64,000 nucleotides of DNA from NCBI RefSeq assembly GCF_030580855.1, contig NZ_JAUQOP010000004.1:176464-240463 (forward strand). Direction: 5' to 3'. This DNA is from Pseudomonas citrullilanati (lineage in GTDB: Bacteria > Pseudomonadota > Gammaproteobacteria > Pseudomonadales > Pseudomonadaceae). The position numbers and the translations under genes are program-made. Below, piece after piece: positions 53,482 through 62,601 of this stretch. Each line of letters starts with the position of its first letter. Positions within the stretch are counted from its first letter, which is position 1. Under the pieces are notes generated by a model. That model saw only the letters and a program-made list of their open reading frames with translations, made no database searches and was not told where the DNA came from.

Positions 53482-53661
53482 ACCCGTTTGCCTATCCCTT
53501 ATCCTAAGGGGGAAACGGTGTCCTGTCTTTCAAGGGGCTCGTTCACCGAACATCTCCGCCGCACCTCAGGCAAAGCGTGAAGTTCACGCATTTACGGCAG
53601 CCCGAGCTAGATGGACCCAAGCAAGCAGCGACATCCATTATCACAGCAAAAAGACAGCACC

Positions 53662-55503
53662 TCAGCTTGAACCCAGCGCACTGCAAACGATTTGTGCGGT
53701 CACATCGAAATTCTCCGTAGTAAGCACATCGATTGGCGCGCGACCTTTTAATCGCTCATGAGGCTTACAAAGGGCGCCATAAAGCCTCCATGCATCGACA
53801 TCCGGAAACCGCGCTAACGCAACAAGTACCAACTTGTGCCGCAGTGGATCAAGCTGCCAATCAGGAATGCGCTGACCGCGATTCCCAAGGCTCAGAGACA
53901 ACAGGCGCCGAGCTTTGATATCGCGGTTGATCTGATCTCGGGATTTGCCTGCCAGTTTGGCGAAGACAAGCAGCGGTAAATTATTCGAAGCTTCATAGGT
54001 AGCTAGCATCTCGGCGCGCTGGCGTTGTATGTCAGATACTTGGGGTTCGCGCAGCTGTTCAGTCTGCGTTGGAGCAGGTAGGACAGGTGAATACTGAGCC
54101 GCGTTAAGGACCGGTTCGTTGCTGACGGACATTTTGGAGGCTGGGACCGTCGTCGCTGGGAGACCACTGCTGTACAGAACGGCGTTTGCGTTCGCGCTTT
54201 CCAACGAAGGTAACGAAGCTGCACCCTCTAAACGAATAGTCAGAGGAGAACTCGCCGCTTTCAGCTGGCCCTGCCCCCACAGATCCAGACGGTTCGCCCA
54301 ATCCTGCATCATAGTCCGGCGCTGCTCGACGTACTCCGCGTGGTTGTAAGCCGCGCTCACCTTATCCGGGTCCGCATGAGAAAGCTGGGCATCCACCCAC
54401 ACCTTCGGGTATCCGATCTCGTTCAGCGCCGTCGAGATCGTCGCCCTCATGCCATGACCGGTGAGTTGATCGGCATACCCCATCCGACGTAACGCACCAT
54501 TCAGCGTGTTCTCACTGATACGCTTGCTCAGGTCGCTTCGATGGGCAAACAAGTAGCGTTGTGCCGGAACAACCTGGTCCAGCAAGTGACGCACGATCTC
54601 CAGCGCCTGAACCGACAGCGGCACGATATAAGGCGGTACATTTTGGGTCTGCTTACCTGGTTTCCGCATCGCTAGCTGGAGTTGTTTCACCACTTCCGCC
54701 GGTATGACCCACAAGCGCTTCTCCAGATCGAACTGGTCGGGTGTCGCCAAGCGTAGCTCGCCCGTGCGGACACCGGTCAGCAACAACAACCGAAGGCCAA
54801 ACCGAGTTTGGTTGGCGCCACCGTAATTTCGAAGAGCAGCCATCAATGCCGGGAGCTCGTCCATACGAAGAAATGGATTGTGCGTAACCGGAGGTTTGGG
54901 GAGTGCAACTACATCAAGATCTGAAGCTGGGTTGTGCTCCAGTCCCTCGATCTTCACCAGCGCATAACGGAACAATTGGTTGAACCAAGTCCGGCATTTT
55001 TCGGCTGTCGTTAAGGCCTTGCGCTGTTCGATCCTGCTCAGTAAATCCAGCAGATCGTGACGATTGATATCGTAGATAGACCGTCCACCCAATATGGGCA
55101 GGACGTCTTTATTGAAGATCCTCAAGATCTGCGAGAGCGTGCTCTGGCGCCCTTCCTTCAGGCTCAGCCTACGGAACTCTACCCACTGATTAAACACCGC
55201 CTCGAAGGTATGCTCTGTCGCAAAACGAACAGCACGGCGCTGCTCTTTACGGTGCTCATAGGGGTTGATGCCTTGGGCCACCAAGGCGCGTGCCTCGTCA
55301 CGTCGCGTGCGCGCTTCTTTGAGGCTGATTTGCGGGTAACAACCCAAGGACATGCGCTTCTGCTTGCCCGTCCAGTAGTAACGGAAAAGCCAGACTTTTC
55401 CACCACTGGCCGTCACATTGAGCGTGAGACCATCACTGTCACCAAGGGTGTAGTCGTTACCAGTGATTCGGGCATGCCGAACTGTCATTTCTGAGAGTGC
55501 CAT
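53662..55503 (-). CDS. int: ICE tyrosine integrase with extra C-terminal domain
   Basis: A 613-residue P4-type integrase. An N-terminal arm-binding domain (DUF4102: SLGCYPQISLKEARTRRDEA) and a core-binding domain precede the catalytic domain with LTGVRTGELRLA (R), GHGMRATIST (HxxR), LSHADPDKVSAAYNHAEY (H...Y). The last 130 residues are unusual: LAGKSRDQINRDIKARRLLS, later PDWQLDP and WRLYGALCKPHERLKGRAPI, then DVLTTENFD. This resembles the Xre/MbcA/ParS antitoxin domain. The gene lies next to tRNA-Gly, facing away from it, and mediates integration there. Confidence 0.92.
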   Translation of the reverse strand: MALSEMTVRHARITGNDYTLGDSDGLTLNVTASGGKVWLFRYYWTGKQKRMSLGCYPQISLKEARTRRDEARALVAQGINPYEHRKEQRRAVRFATEHTFEAVFNQWVEFRRLSLKEGRQSTLSQILRIFNKDVLPILGGRSIYDINRHDLLDLLSRIEQRKALTTAEKCRTWFNQLFRYALVKIEGLEHNPASDLDVVALPKPPVTHNPFLRMDELPALMAALRNYGGANQTRFGLRLLLLTGVRTGELRLATPDQFDLEKRLWVIPAEVVKQLQLAMRKPGKQTQNVPPYIVPLSVQALEIVRHLLDQVVPAQRYLFAHRSDLSKRISENTLNGALRRMGYADQLTGHGMRATISTALNEIGYPKVWVDAQLSHADPDKVSAAYNHAEYVEQRRTMMQDWANRLDLWGQGQLKAASSPLTIRLEGAASLPSLESANANAVLYSSGLPATTVPASKMSVSNEPVLNAAQYSPVLPAPTQTEQLREPQVSDIQRQRAEMLATYEASNNLPLLVFAKLAGKSRDQINRDIKARRLLSLSLGNRGQRIPDWQLDPLRHKLVLVALARFPDVDAWRLYGALCKPHERLKGRAPIDVLTTENFDVTAQIVCSALGSS

Positions 55504-55657
55504 TGCGAGCTCCTGAACAGAGTCAGGGCCAGATGCTCGTCTCGTTGCGCAAACTGCTCCAGCAACAAACCGATTCAGTGCTCGTCAGAATTCTGGACTC
55601 AATTCTGGACTTAAACGCACCGGATAGTGCTGGATTTCAGTGGTTCCCGCTGGAACG

Positions 55658-55678
55658 AAAAAAGGGCCTAAAGGCCCT
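55658..55678 (-). terminator. terminator downstream of tRNA-Gly, minus strand
   Basis: On the minus strand AGGGCCT-tt-AGGCCCT is followed by TTTTTTCG. It lies between the tRNA and the integrase gene and would end the tRNA transcript within the ICE end. It may belong to the ICE attachment region. Confidence 0.7.
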
Positions 55679-55725
55679 GATTTCAATCGCTTACAGAATT
55701 CAGTGGAACTCTGTAGCGCAATATT

Positions 55726-55801
<76 letters not shown>

Positions 55802-55864
55802 GTCTTGGTGTGGCGCATTCTATAGATTCAGATTACGCCGTCAACCCTTTGATTCAAAAAAGTT

Positions 55865-56425
55865 TTATTTAGGGTCCACATCGGTCCGCAGATGCGGCCA
55901 GGCGGCGCGCAGGTATTGGACCATCGACCACAGTGTCAGCCCTGCCGACACCAGCAGCAACGCGTAGCCCAACAGTACCCAGAAGCTGAAGTCCGACGGG
56001 TTGGCCAGCAGGATCACCAGCGCCAGCATTTGCGCAGCGGTCTTCCATTTGCCCAGGTTCGACACGGCCACCTGGGCGCGCGCGCCCAGCTCGGCCATCC
56101 ACTCGCGCAGCGCCGAGACCACGATTTCGCGGCCGATGATTACCGCCGCCGGCAAGGTCAGCCATAGGTTGCCGTGTTCCTGCACCAGCAGCACCAGGGC
56201 CACCGCGACCATCAGCTTGTCGGCCACCGGGTCGAGGAAAGCGCCGAACGGCGTGCTCTGCTCAAGGCGTCGGGCCAGGTAGCCGTCGAGCCAGTCCGTC
56301 GCGGCGGCGAAGGCGAAGACCGAGGCCGAGGCCGCGTAGCTCCAGTGGTACGGCAAGTAGAACAGCACTATGAAGATCGGGATCAGCAGGACACGTAGAA
56401 CGGTAATCAGGTTTGGGATATTCAT
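55865..56425 (-). CDS. pgsA: CDP-diacylglycerol-glycerol-3-phosphate 3-phosphatidyltransferase
   Basis: A 186-residue polytopic enzyme starting [19 protein letters not shown]. It contains the CDP-alcohol phosphotransferase signature [11 protein letters not shown]...[11 protein letters not shown] (DG-x2-AR-x8-G-x3-D-x3-D). It makes phosphatidylglycerol phosphate in the inner membrane. ATG at 56425 is the family start. Core gene, downstream of uvrC. Confidence 0.96.
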   Translation of the reverse strand: MNIPNLITVLRVLLIPIFIVLFYLPYHWSYAASASVFAFAAATDWLDGYLARRLEQSTPFGAFLDPVADKLMVAVALVLLVQEHGNLWLTLPAAVIIGREIVVSALREWMAELGARAQVAVSNLGKWKTAAQMLALVILLANPSDFSFWVLLGYALLLVSAGLTLWSMVQYLRAAWPHLRTDVDPK

Positions 56426-56457
56426 CGGCACAACTGGCTACGAGGTTGACGGGCATT

Positions 56458-58281
56458 CTACTCGCTGTGCAGGTTTGCATAAATCGACTCAGCGAGCTTT
56501 TTACTGATACCGGGTGCTTTGGCTATCTCTTCGATGCTGGCACGAGACAGCTCCTGCAATCCACCAAAATGTTTCAGCAGGTCGCGGCGCCGTGTCGGGC
56601 CGACTCCCGCCACGCCTTCCAGCGTCGAGGTGCGGCGGGTCTTGCCACGGCGGGCACGGTGTCCGGTAATGGCGAAACGGTGCGCTTCGTCGCGGATCTG
56701 CTGGATCAGGTGCAAGGCCGGTGAATCGCCTTTCAAGGTGAATTCATGGGCCGCATCGTTCAGGTACAAGGTTTCGAAACCGGCCTTGCGCGTCGCGCCC
56801 TTGGCGACGCCCAGCAGGATCAGGTCGGGCACCATCAGCTCATTGAGCACGTCGCGGGCCATGGACAGCTGGCCCTTGCCGCCGTCCACCAGCAGGATGT
56901 CCGGCAGCTTGCCCTCCCCGTCCTTCAACTTGCCGAAGCGTCGCATCAGCGCCTGGTGCATCGCCGCGTAGTCATCGCCCGGCGTCACGCCCTCGATGTT
57001 GTAGCGCCGGTAATCGGACTTGATCGGGCCTTCCGGGCCGAACACCACGCAGGACGCCACGGTGGCCTCGCCGCTGGAATGGCTGATGTCATAGCACTCC
57101 AGGCGCTGCGGCGGCTCTTCGAGGTTGAGCACCTCGGCCAGGGCATCGAAGCGCGCGGCAACGTGCTGGCGGTTAGCCAGGCGTGCGCCCAGGGCCTGTT
57201 CGGCGTTGGTCACGGCCAGTTGCTGCCAGCGCGCACGTGTGCCGCGAACGCGGTGACTGATGGTCAGCTCCCGCCCCCGAAGGGTGTGGATGGCCTCGGT
57301 CAAGGCGGCAAAGTCTTCATGGACCACGTTGACGATCAATTCGGCAGGCAAGTCGCGTTCCGGGCTGCTGACGTAGTATTGCCCCAGGAAAGCCGCCATC
57401 ACCTCGGCCACGTCTTCCTCGATACCCACCTGGGGGAAGAAGTTCTTGCTGCCGAGCACCCGGCCGCCGCGCACGCTGATCAAGTGAACGCAGGCACCAC
57501 CCGGGTTGATGAACGCGGCGATCACGTCGACGTCGCCGCTGCCGCCTTCCATGCTCTGCTGGTCCTGTACCCGCCGCAACAGGCCGATCTGGTCGCGCAG
57601 TTCAGCGGCCCGCTCGAATTCGAGGTTGATCGCCGCCTCTTCCATCGCCGCCGAGAGCTCATCGGTCAAGGCGTTGCTGCGTCCCTCCAGGAACATCACC
57701 GAGTGACGCACGTCCTCGGCGTAGACCTGCGGCTCGACCAGCCCGACGCAGGGCGCCTTGCAGCGCTTGATCTGGTATTGCAGGCAGGGTCGGGTGCGGT
57801 TCTTGTAGTAGCTGTCTTCACACTGGCGGACGAAAAAAGTCTTTTGCAGCAGGCTCAGGCTTTCACGAATCGCGCCGGCGCTGGGATAGGGCCCGAAATA
57901 GCGGCCCTTGGCTTTCTTCGCCCCTCGATGAATGCTCAGGCGCGGAAACGCCCCGTCGGACAGGAACACGTACGGGTAGGATTTGTCGTCGCGCAGCAGG
58001 ATGTTGTACGGCGGCCGCCATTCCTTGATCAGCGTCTGCTCGAGCAGCAGCGCCTCGGTTTCATTGGCGGTGATGGTGGTTTCGACTTGGGCGATGCGCC
58101 CCACCAGGGCGGCGGTCTTCGGCGCCAGGCCGGTTTTGCGGAAGTAGCTCGCCAGGCGTTTCTTGAGGTTCTTGGCCTTGCCGACATAGAGCAGGCGCGC
58201 GTCGCTGTCGAACATGCGGTACACGCCTGGGCGACCGCTGCACGTGGACAGGAAAGCGCTTGGATCAAACAGTTCGGTCAT
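56458..58281 (-). CDS. uvrC: excinuclease ABC subunit C
   Basis: A 607-residue nucleotide excision repair nuclease. The N-terminal GIY-YIG domain has [19 protein letters not shown]. The UVR motif region, the RNase H-like C-terminal nuclease ([30 protein letters not shown]) and a final helix-hairpin-helix ([20 protein letters not shown]) follow. Full length. It follows gacA by two bases, the conserved gacA-uvrC operon of gammaproteobacteria. Confidence 0.97.
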   Translation of the reverse strand: MTELFDPSAFLSTCSGRPGVYRMFDSDARLLYVGKAKNLKKRLASYFRKTGLAPKTAALVGRIAQVETTITANETEALLLEQTLIKEWRPPYNILLRDDKSYPYVFLSDGAFPRLSIHRGAKKAKGRYFGPYPSAGAIRESLSLLQKTFFVRQCEDSYYKNRTRPCLQYQIKRCKAPCVGLVEPQVYAEDVRHSVMFLEGRSNALTDELSAAMEEAAINLEFERAAELRDQIGLLRRVQDQQSMEGGSGDVDVIAAFINPGGACVHLISVRGGRVLGSKNFFPQVGIEEDVAEVMAAFLGQYYVSSPERDLPAELIVNVVHEDFAALTEAIHTLRGRELTISHRVRGTRARWQQLAVTNAEQALGARLANRQHVAARFDALAEVLNLEEPPQRLECYDISHSSGEATVASCVVFGPEGPIKSDYRRYNIEGVTPGDDYAAMHQALMRRFGKLKDGEGKLPDILLVDGGKGQLSMARDVLNELMVPDLILLGVAKGATRKAGFETLYLNDAAHEFTLKGDSPALHLIQQIRDEAHRFAITGHRARRGKTRRTSTLEGVAGVGPTRRRDLLKHFGGLQELSRASIEEIAKAPGISKKLAESIYANLHSE

Positions 58282-58283
58282 TG

Positions 58284-58925
58284 TCAGGCGCTGGCATCGA
58301 CCATGCCGTGGCGCACCGCCAGCAACGTCAACTCGACGTCACTGCTGATCGAAAGCTTCTCGAAAATCCGGTAACGGTAGGTATTGACGGTCTTGGGCGA
58401 CAGGCAGAGCTTGTCGGAAATGATCTGCACCTTCTGGCAGCCGACGATCATCAGGGCAATCTGGATCTCCCGCTCGGACAGCGCATCGAACGGGGAATCG
58501 TTGGTCGGCTGGAACGACTTGATCGCCAACTGCTGGGCGATCTGCGGGCTGATGTAGCGTTGCCCGGCAAAAACCAGACGAATGGCCTGGACCATTTCGT
58601 TCAACCCGGCGCCCTTGGTGAGGTATCCCGCCGCGCCCGCCTGCAACAAGCGGGTGGGAAACGGGTCTTCCTCGCACACGGTCACCGCGACCACCTTGAT
58701 GTCCGGATGGCTGCGCAACAGCTTGCGCGTCGCCTCGAGACCGCCGATGCCGGGCATCTTGACGTCCATCAGCACCACGTCGGGCTTGAGCTCACGCGCC
58801 TTGATCAGGGACTCTTCCCCGGATTCTGCCTGGCCAACCACCTGCAGACCGTCGATATCAGCCAGCATTCGTGTAATGCCCGTACGGACGAGATCATGGT
58901 CATCGACCACTAACACCCTAATCAA
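58284..58925 (-). CDS. gacA: response regulator GacA
   Basis: A 213-residue NarL-type regulator: receiver domain with [13 protein letters not shown], phosphoacceptor D54 in [12 protein letters not shown] and the switch lysine in YLTKGAG. LuxR-type HTH with [20 protein letters not shown] then [16 protein letters not shown]. The start is TTG (58925) with GTGAGGTG upstream, as is usual in pseudomonad gacA. GacA with GacS controls the Rsm small RNAs, secondary metabolism and biofilm. It appears intact here, without the frameshifts that often arise in laboratory cultures. Confidence 0.97.
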   Translation of the reverse strand: MIRVLVVDDHDLVRTGITRMLADIDGLQVVGQAESGEESLIKARELKPDVVLMDVKMPGIGGLEATRKLLRSHPDIKVVAVTVCEEDPFPTRLLQAGAAGYLTKGAGLNEMVQAIRLVFAGQRYISPQIAQQLAIKSFQPTNDSPFDALSEREIQIALMIVGCQKVQIISDKLCLSPKTVNTYRYRIFEKLSISSDVELTLLAVRHGMVDASA

Positions 58926-59050
58926 GCAGACACCTCACGATTTGGTCTTATTTGGGTTGGTCCACACCTTAGCAAAAAGCATCCGGCAGACCTAGCGCAA
59001 AGGGGCATATAAAAATTACAACAAGTCTTATAGACAGATGGCCCGAAGCG

Positions 59051-59485
59051 TCAAGCGCCGATGTCTCGCTGCATCCTCAGGAAACATTCGTCCTCACCGA
59101 CGACCCGCAGCCCGAGGCGTTCATACAAGGCCCTGGCGGGGTTGCTCCTGAAGACCGTCAGGCGCAGCGCCGGGCGGCGCTCCCGGGCCACCATCTCCCA
59201 GGCCTGGCCGATCGCCCAGGTGCCGGCGCCTTGGCCGCGAAAGGCCGCGCTGATCTGCAACTCGCGGATATACAGGGCCCGGGCATCCCGGCTGAGGCTG
59301 GCAAACCCCACGTCCTGGTCATCGTGCTGGATGATCCAGTTCTGGCGGATGATCCAGGCCAGGTCGAATGCTTCGTCCTGCCAGAGCAAATCATGTTCCA
59401 GGTAATAGGGAAGCATGTTGATGCAGGTCAGCCGCCGGGCAAAGCCGATGTCCCCGGCCGTCGCCGCGCGCCACTGGAAACTCAT
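59051..59485 (-). CDS. GNAT-family N-acetyltransferase
   Basis: A 144-residue protein: ARALYIRELQISAAFRGQGA then GTWAIGQAWEMV is the acetyl-CoA binding motif A (R/Q-x-x-G-x-G/A), and NPARALYERLGLRVVGEDEC is the C-terminal GNAT motif. Substrate unknown. ATG at 59485 (MSFQWRAATAGD) has AGGTG five bases upstream. Core-genome gene with no operon partner. Confidence 0.9.
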   Translation of the reverse strand: MSFQWRAATAGDIGFARRLTCINMLPYYLEHDLLWQDEAFDLAWIIRQNWIIQHDDQDVGFASLSRDARALYIRELQISAAFRGQGAGTWAIGQAWEMVARERRPALRLTVFRSNPARALYERLGLRVVGEDECFLRMQRDIGA

Positions 59486-59600
59486 GAGCACCTCGTCAAA
59501 ACCCTGCCGCTGGCAGGCCCGTCAAAGCCGAAGTTTGTCATAAACCCCAGCGGACTCAAGCCAGGATGGACAATTGCACGGCCGCCATAGCATTTTCCGA

Positions 59601-59630
59601 TTGAACCGACGCACCGCCCTCTAGTAAGCT
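59601..59630 (+). promoter_or_regulatory. candidate sigma-70 promoter of the DAHP synthase leader
   Basis: TTGAAC (59601-59606) and TAAGCT (59625-59630) are separated by 18 bases and lie 26 bases before the leader-peptide ATG. No other pair in the region fits as well. Confidence 0.5.
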
Positions 59631-59655
59631 CGGGACCATTCAACGGAGACCGATC

Positions 59656-59784
59656 ATGTCCAACGCCCTTGCACCGCTCCAGACCGCCAGCGCCTCGCGC
59701 TCGGTCGCGGCTGCGTGGGCGAATGGCGTCCAGGCTCCGGCCAGCTTTTATTTTGGGTATTGGTTTAGCCACTGGCGCGCCTGA
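59656..59784 (+). CDS. aromatic-rich leader peptide of the DAHP synthase attenuator
   Basis: A 42-codon frame with GGAG before its ATG and the sequence FYFGYWFSHW close to its end, that is three Phe, two Tyr and two Trp in ten codons plus an earlier Trp. A strong terminator follows about 50 bases later. This is the standard design for ribosome-mediated attenuation: shortage of charged aromatic tRNAs stalls the ribosome and prevents termination. It is placed before the gene for the first shikimate pathway enzyme. Confidence 0.85.
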   Translation: MSNALAPLQTASASRSVAAAWANGVQAPASFYFGYWFSHWRA

Positions 59785-59834
59785 TACCCCACCGGCGCCC
59801 ACTTCAAACGGGTCGCCTTCCAGAGTTTTCCAAA

Positions 59835-59871
59835 CCCCCGGTCGGCCTCCCGACCGGGGGTTTTGTTTTTT
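59835..59871 (+). terminator. attenuator terminator upstream of DAHP synthase gene
   Basis: CCCCCGGTCGG paired with CCGACCGGGGG over a short loop, followed by TTTTGTTTTTT. Very strong intrinsic terminator between the leader peptide and the structural gene. Confidence 0.9.
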
Positions 59872-59915
59872 CAGGTCCACGCATTCGCACCACACGACAA
59901 CTTGAGGATTGAACC

Positions 59916-60065
59916 ATGAACTACGCCACTTATTACCGCTACGACTTCTGCACCTGGCGATTTACCAACCTCCGCTCGGGACAGCCTGCCGCCTCCGATC
60001 GGTCACCTATCGGTGGCATGCAAACACTCGAGGCCAGTACGGCCAACTGTCGAACACCCCAGTAG
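59916..60065 (+). CDS. second aromatic-rich small ORF between attenuator and DAHP synthase
   Basis: A 49-residue frame beginning MNYATYYRYDFCTWRF: four Tyr, two Phe and one Trp among the first 16 codons. The ATG is preceded by TTGAGGATT. It ends 45 bases before the synthase ATG. It could be a second leader that couples synthase translation to aromatic amino acid supply, or a small protein of its own. Its composition beyond residue 16 is ordinary. Confidence 0.6.
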   Translation: MNYATYYRYDFCTWRFTNLRSGQPAASDRSPIGGMQTLEASTANCRTPQ

Positions 60066-60110
60066 GGCCGGCGCGGGAAAGAACCCGCTGCCCGCTCAGG
60101 AAGCCAGATC

Positions 60111-61181
60111 ATGAATTCGTCCGTCTCCGCTTTGCCGCTGTCCACGCTCAACCCCGCCAATGAAGCCCTGACCCTGCGGCTGCCCAGTTCGTTGCAGCTC
60201 AAGCATCAGTTGCCGCTCAGCCCAGCATTGAGCCATCAGGTCGACGCCCACCGCCGGGCTGTCCGCGCCATCCTCGACGGCCATGACCGCCGCTTGCTGG
60301 TCATCGTCGGCCCCTGCTCCATCCACGACCCGGAATCCGCCCTCGAATACGCCGCCAACCTGGCGCGCCTGGCCGACGAGGTAAGCGACAGCATGCTCCT
60401 GGTGATGCGCGCCTACGTGGAAAAACCCCGCACCACCGTGGGTTGGAAAGGCCTGGCCTACGACCCTGGCCTGGACGGCAGCGATGACATGGCCGCCGGC
60501 CTGACCCTGTCCCGGGAGCTGATGCGCGAGATGCTGCACCTGGGCCTGCCGGTCGCCACCGAACTGTTGCAGCCCATGGCCGCCAGCTACTTCGACGACC
60601 TGCTCAGCTGGGTCGCCATCGGCGCGCGCACCACCGAATCGCAGATCCACCGGGAAATGGCCAGCGGCCTGGGCATGCCGGTCGGCTTCAAGAACGGCAC
60701 GGACGGCGGCGTGGCAATCGCCTGCGACGCCATGCGCTCGGCCGCCCACGCCCATCGGCACTTCGGCGTCGACAGCCAGGGTCATCCAGCCATCATCCAG
60801 ACCCCGGGCAACCCCGACACGCACCTGGTGCTGCGCGGCGGCCATCGCGGCCCGAACTACGACCGCGACAGCGTCACGCAGGTACACAACGACCTGACCC
60901 GCCTGAAGATCCCCGCGCGGATCATGGTCGATTGCAGCCACGCCAACAGCGGCAAGGACCCGTTGCGCCAGCCGCAGGTGTTCAACGATGTGCTGGAGCA
61001 ACGACTACAGGGCAACCGCGCGCTCATCGGCATGATGCTGGAGAGCCATCTGTTCGAAGGTTGCCAGCCGCTGGGCCCGGTGCTGCGCTACGGCGTCTCG
61101 GTCACCGATGGCTGCCTGGGCTGGGACGCCACCGAACAGTTGCTGCGCGAGGCTCACCGCAAGCTGCAATCGCCCGCCTGA
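60111..61181 (+). CDS. aroF: 3-deoxy-7-phosphoheptulonate synthase (class I DAHP synthase)
   Basis: A 356-residue AroFGH-type enzyme with VIVGPCSIHDPESALEYA, RAYVEKPRTTVGWKGLAYDP, GFKNGTDGGVAIACDAM and MVDCSHANSGKDPLRQP (metal-binding Cys, His, Glu, Asp positions in order). It condenses PEP and erythrose 4-phosphate, first step of aromatic biosynthesis. The preceding attenuator with Phe/Tyr/Trp codons shows its regulation. The isozyme class cannot be settled by eye, so aroF is used loosely. Confidence 0.94.
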   Translation: MNSSVSALPLSTLNPANEALTLRLPSSLQLKHQLPLSPALSHQVDAHRRAVRAILDGHDRRLLVIVGPCSIHDPESALEYAANLARLADEVSDSMLLVMRAYVEKPRTTVGWKGLAYDPGLDGSDDMAAGLTLSRELMREMLHLGLPVATELLQPMAASYFDDLLSWVAIGARTTESQIHREMASGLGMPVGFKNGTDGGVAIACDAMRSAAHAHRHFGVDSQGHPAIIQTPGNPDTHLVLRGGHRGPNYDRDSVTQVHNDLTRLKIPARIMVDCSHANSGKDPLRQPQVFNDVLEQRLQGNRALIGMMLESHLFEGCQPLGPVLRYGVSVTDGCLGWDATEQLLREAHRKLQSPA

Positions 61182-61238
61182 GGATCCGGCGCATCGCGAG
61201 CCGGCTCGCTCCCCGAGGGGAGCGGGTCGAGCCCGGCA

Positions 61239-62306
61239 TCAGTGCTCGCCTTGGTCCCCAGCATGAACCTGGACCGTCAGCTCGGCGGACCGTTGGCTGA
61301 CGTCATCCAGGCGTTCGACCTGGTAGAACAATTGCACCGATCGACCGCGCTGGTCCTGCCAGAACGCCGCCGGAACGATGAAGGTCACCGGCTGGCCTGC
61401 CGTCACCCTGGTGATTTCGCGCTCCTCGACGTGAGCGTAGCGCCCATTGCATTGCAGCCAGACCAGCTCACCGGCTTCGAGGCCGGCCCCGTAGAGGGTC
61501 ACGGTGACACCACTCGGATAATCGTCGATGTCGAGCCATCCGTCCTGCAACGCCTGGATCCGCGGCAGCTCCAGCGCCGGGCGCAACAAAGGACCGATAT
61601 GCAGCGCCAAGGCCTCGGCACGGCGCACGGAATGGCCGCGCCTGACGACATAGGTCAACGCCAGGTCATGGCCGACATGGGCGGCGAATTGCGAAGGGTC
61701 CAGCCAGAAGGAAACCTCCCGGCCAACGGCGTGCGCTTCGATCTCCAGCACGTCGCGCCAGAGGGGCTGGTCACCCCGGCTGGCGATCAGGATCACGCGG
61801 TCGCCGACGGCCATTCGAGCGTAAGGCCGGATGGTCACGCGCGTGCCTTCCGGCACCCGTCCGGGATCAAGGGCGCCCCCTACGGCGTCAGCGGCGACGG
61901 CCGCCAGCAGTTGCGGCGAGGCGTCGCCGATCTCCAGGTGCAGCGGCTCCGAGCCCCACGTGGTCGGCAATTGTCGTCCGGTCACCTGGTAGGAGATTTC
62001 CAGCGAGCCGCCGTCCAGTTCGGCGATGTGCGGTTCGCGCACGACGAACACGACGTTGCGCCCGATGTGCCGTTCGGTCACGAACCCGCGCACTTCATGC
62101 CGGTAGGGCTCGGCGTCCGAATTGAGGCCGTGCCAGCACAGCAGCACTTCGTCCCCGCATGCCATCAAGGGGTACGCCTTCAAGGTGATCACGACCTTGC
62201 GCCAGGCCGGGTTGATCACGCCTGCCTTGGCGGCGGCGACGGAAGGCGCCGGAAGTTTCGCGGATTGGCCCAGCAGGCTTCGCTGGGAAGATTGGTAAGT
62301 GGTCAT
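61239..62306 (-). CDS. hypothetical protein with repeated beta-domains
   Basis: A 355-residue protein with no signal peptide. Three or more degenerate repeats can be seen, each starting with a strand such as VVITLKAYPLMACGDEVLL, VTIRPYARMAVGDRVILI or VTVTLYGAGLEAGELVWL and ending with a strand like LEISYQVT or LALTYVVR. This suggests tandem Ig-like domains. Similar uncharacterised proteins occur in plant-associated Pseudomonas. Function unknown. Confidence 0.65.
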   Translation of the reverse strand: MTTYQSSQRSLLGQSAKLPAPSVAAAKAGVINPAWRKVVITLKAYPLMACGDEVLLCWHGLNSDAEPYRHEVRGFVTERHIGRNVVFVVREPHIAELDGGSLEISYQVTGRQLPTTWGSEPLHLEIGDASPQLLAAVAADAVGGALDPGRVPEGTRVTIRPYARMAVGDRVILIASRGDQPLWRDVLEIEAHAVGREVSFWLDPSQFAAHVGHDLALTYVVRRGHSVRRAEALALHIGPLLRPALELPRIQALQDGWLDIDDYPSGVTVTLYGAGLEAGELVWLQCNGRYAHVEEREITRVTAGQPVTFIVPAAFWQDQRGRSVQLFYQVERLDDVSQRSAELTVQVHAGDQGEH

Positions 62307-62601
62307 GTAGGGCTCCAGTCCTTGGATAGAGAAACCATTAGAACCCGATCGGCGCTACGGCTCAGTCAGACAAAAACGACGGCGCGCGTGGTCCCCGGCG
62401 CCCGGATCCGTAGCTGCAAACACCGGGGCTTATCAGAAGTCTGCGGAAACCGGATTTCGCTCGCCCTACACCCGACTCTTCCTGCTTTTTTTAATCCGCT
62501 TTCCGTAACTCATCGCGGTTTCTTCCTACACCACCCAACAAAGCCCTGGATTAGAGTGAGGACGCAAATTCAACGTGAACCTCTTCGAAAAAGGTACGAA
62601 C

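Larger units (their letters stand above)
52216..53545 (-). mobile_element. complete IS3-family (IS2-group) insertion sequence
   Basis: About 1.33 kb. The ends are imperfect inverted repeats: TGGACTGGCCCC...GGACACCG at 52216, and TGAACGAGCCCC...GGACACCG reading inward from 53545. The 5-bp sequence CCGAA is present directly outside both ends (52211-52215 and 53546-53550), a target-site duplication typical of this group. OrfA and orfB are both intact and overlap, so the element may be active. Confidence 0.9.

Noticed and set aside
56746..58374. 542-codon plus-strand ORF opposite uvrC
   Set aside because: It is a mirror of the GC-rich uvrC coding strand; composition is His/Gln/Arg/Val-rich without motifs and uvrC is certain.
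59482..59895. 137-codon minus-strand ORF over the attenuator
   Set aside because: The same DNA is fully explained by the leader peptide and terminator of the DAHP synthase attenuator.
60096..61001. 301-codon minus-strand ORF opposite the DAHP synthase
   Set aside because: Shadow of a highly conserved gene in a GC-rich genome; no ribosome site or domain.
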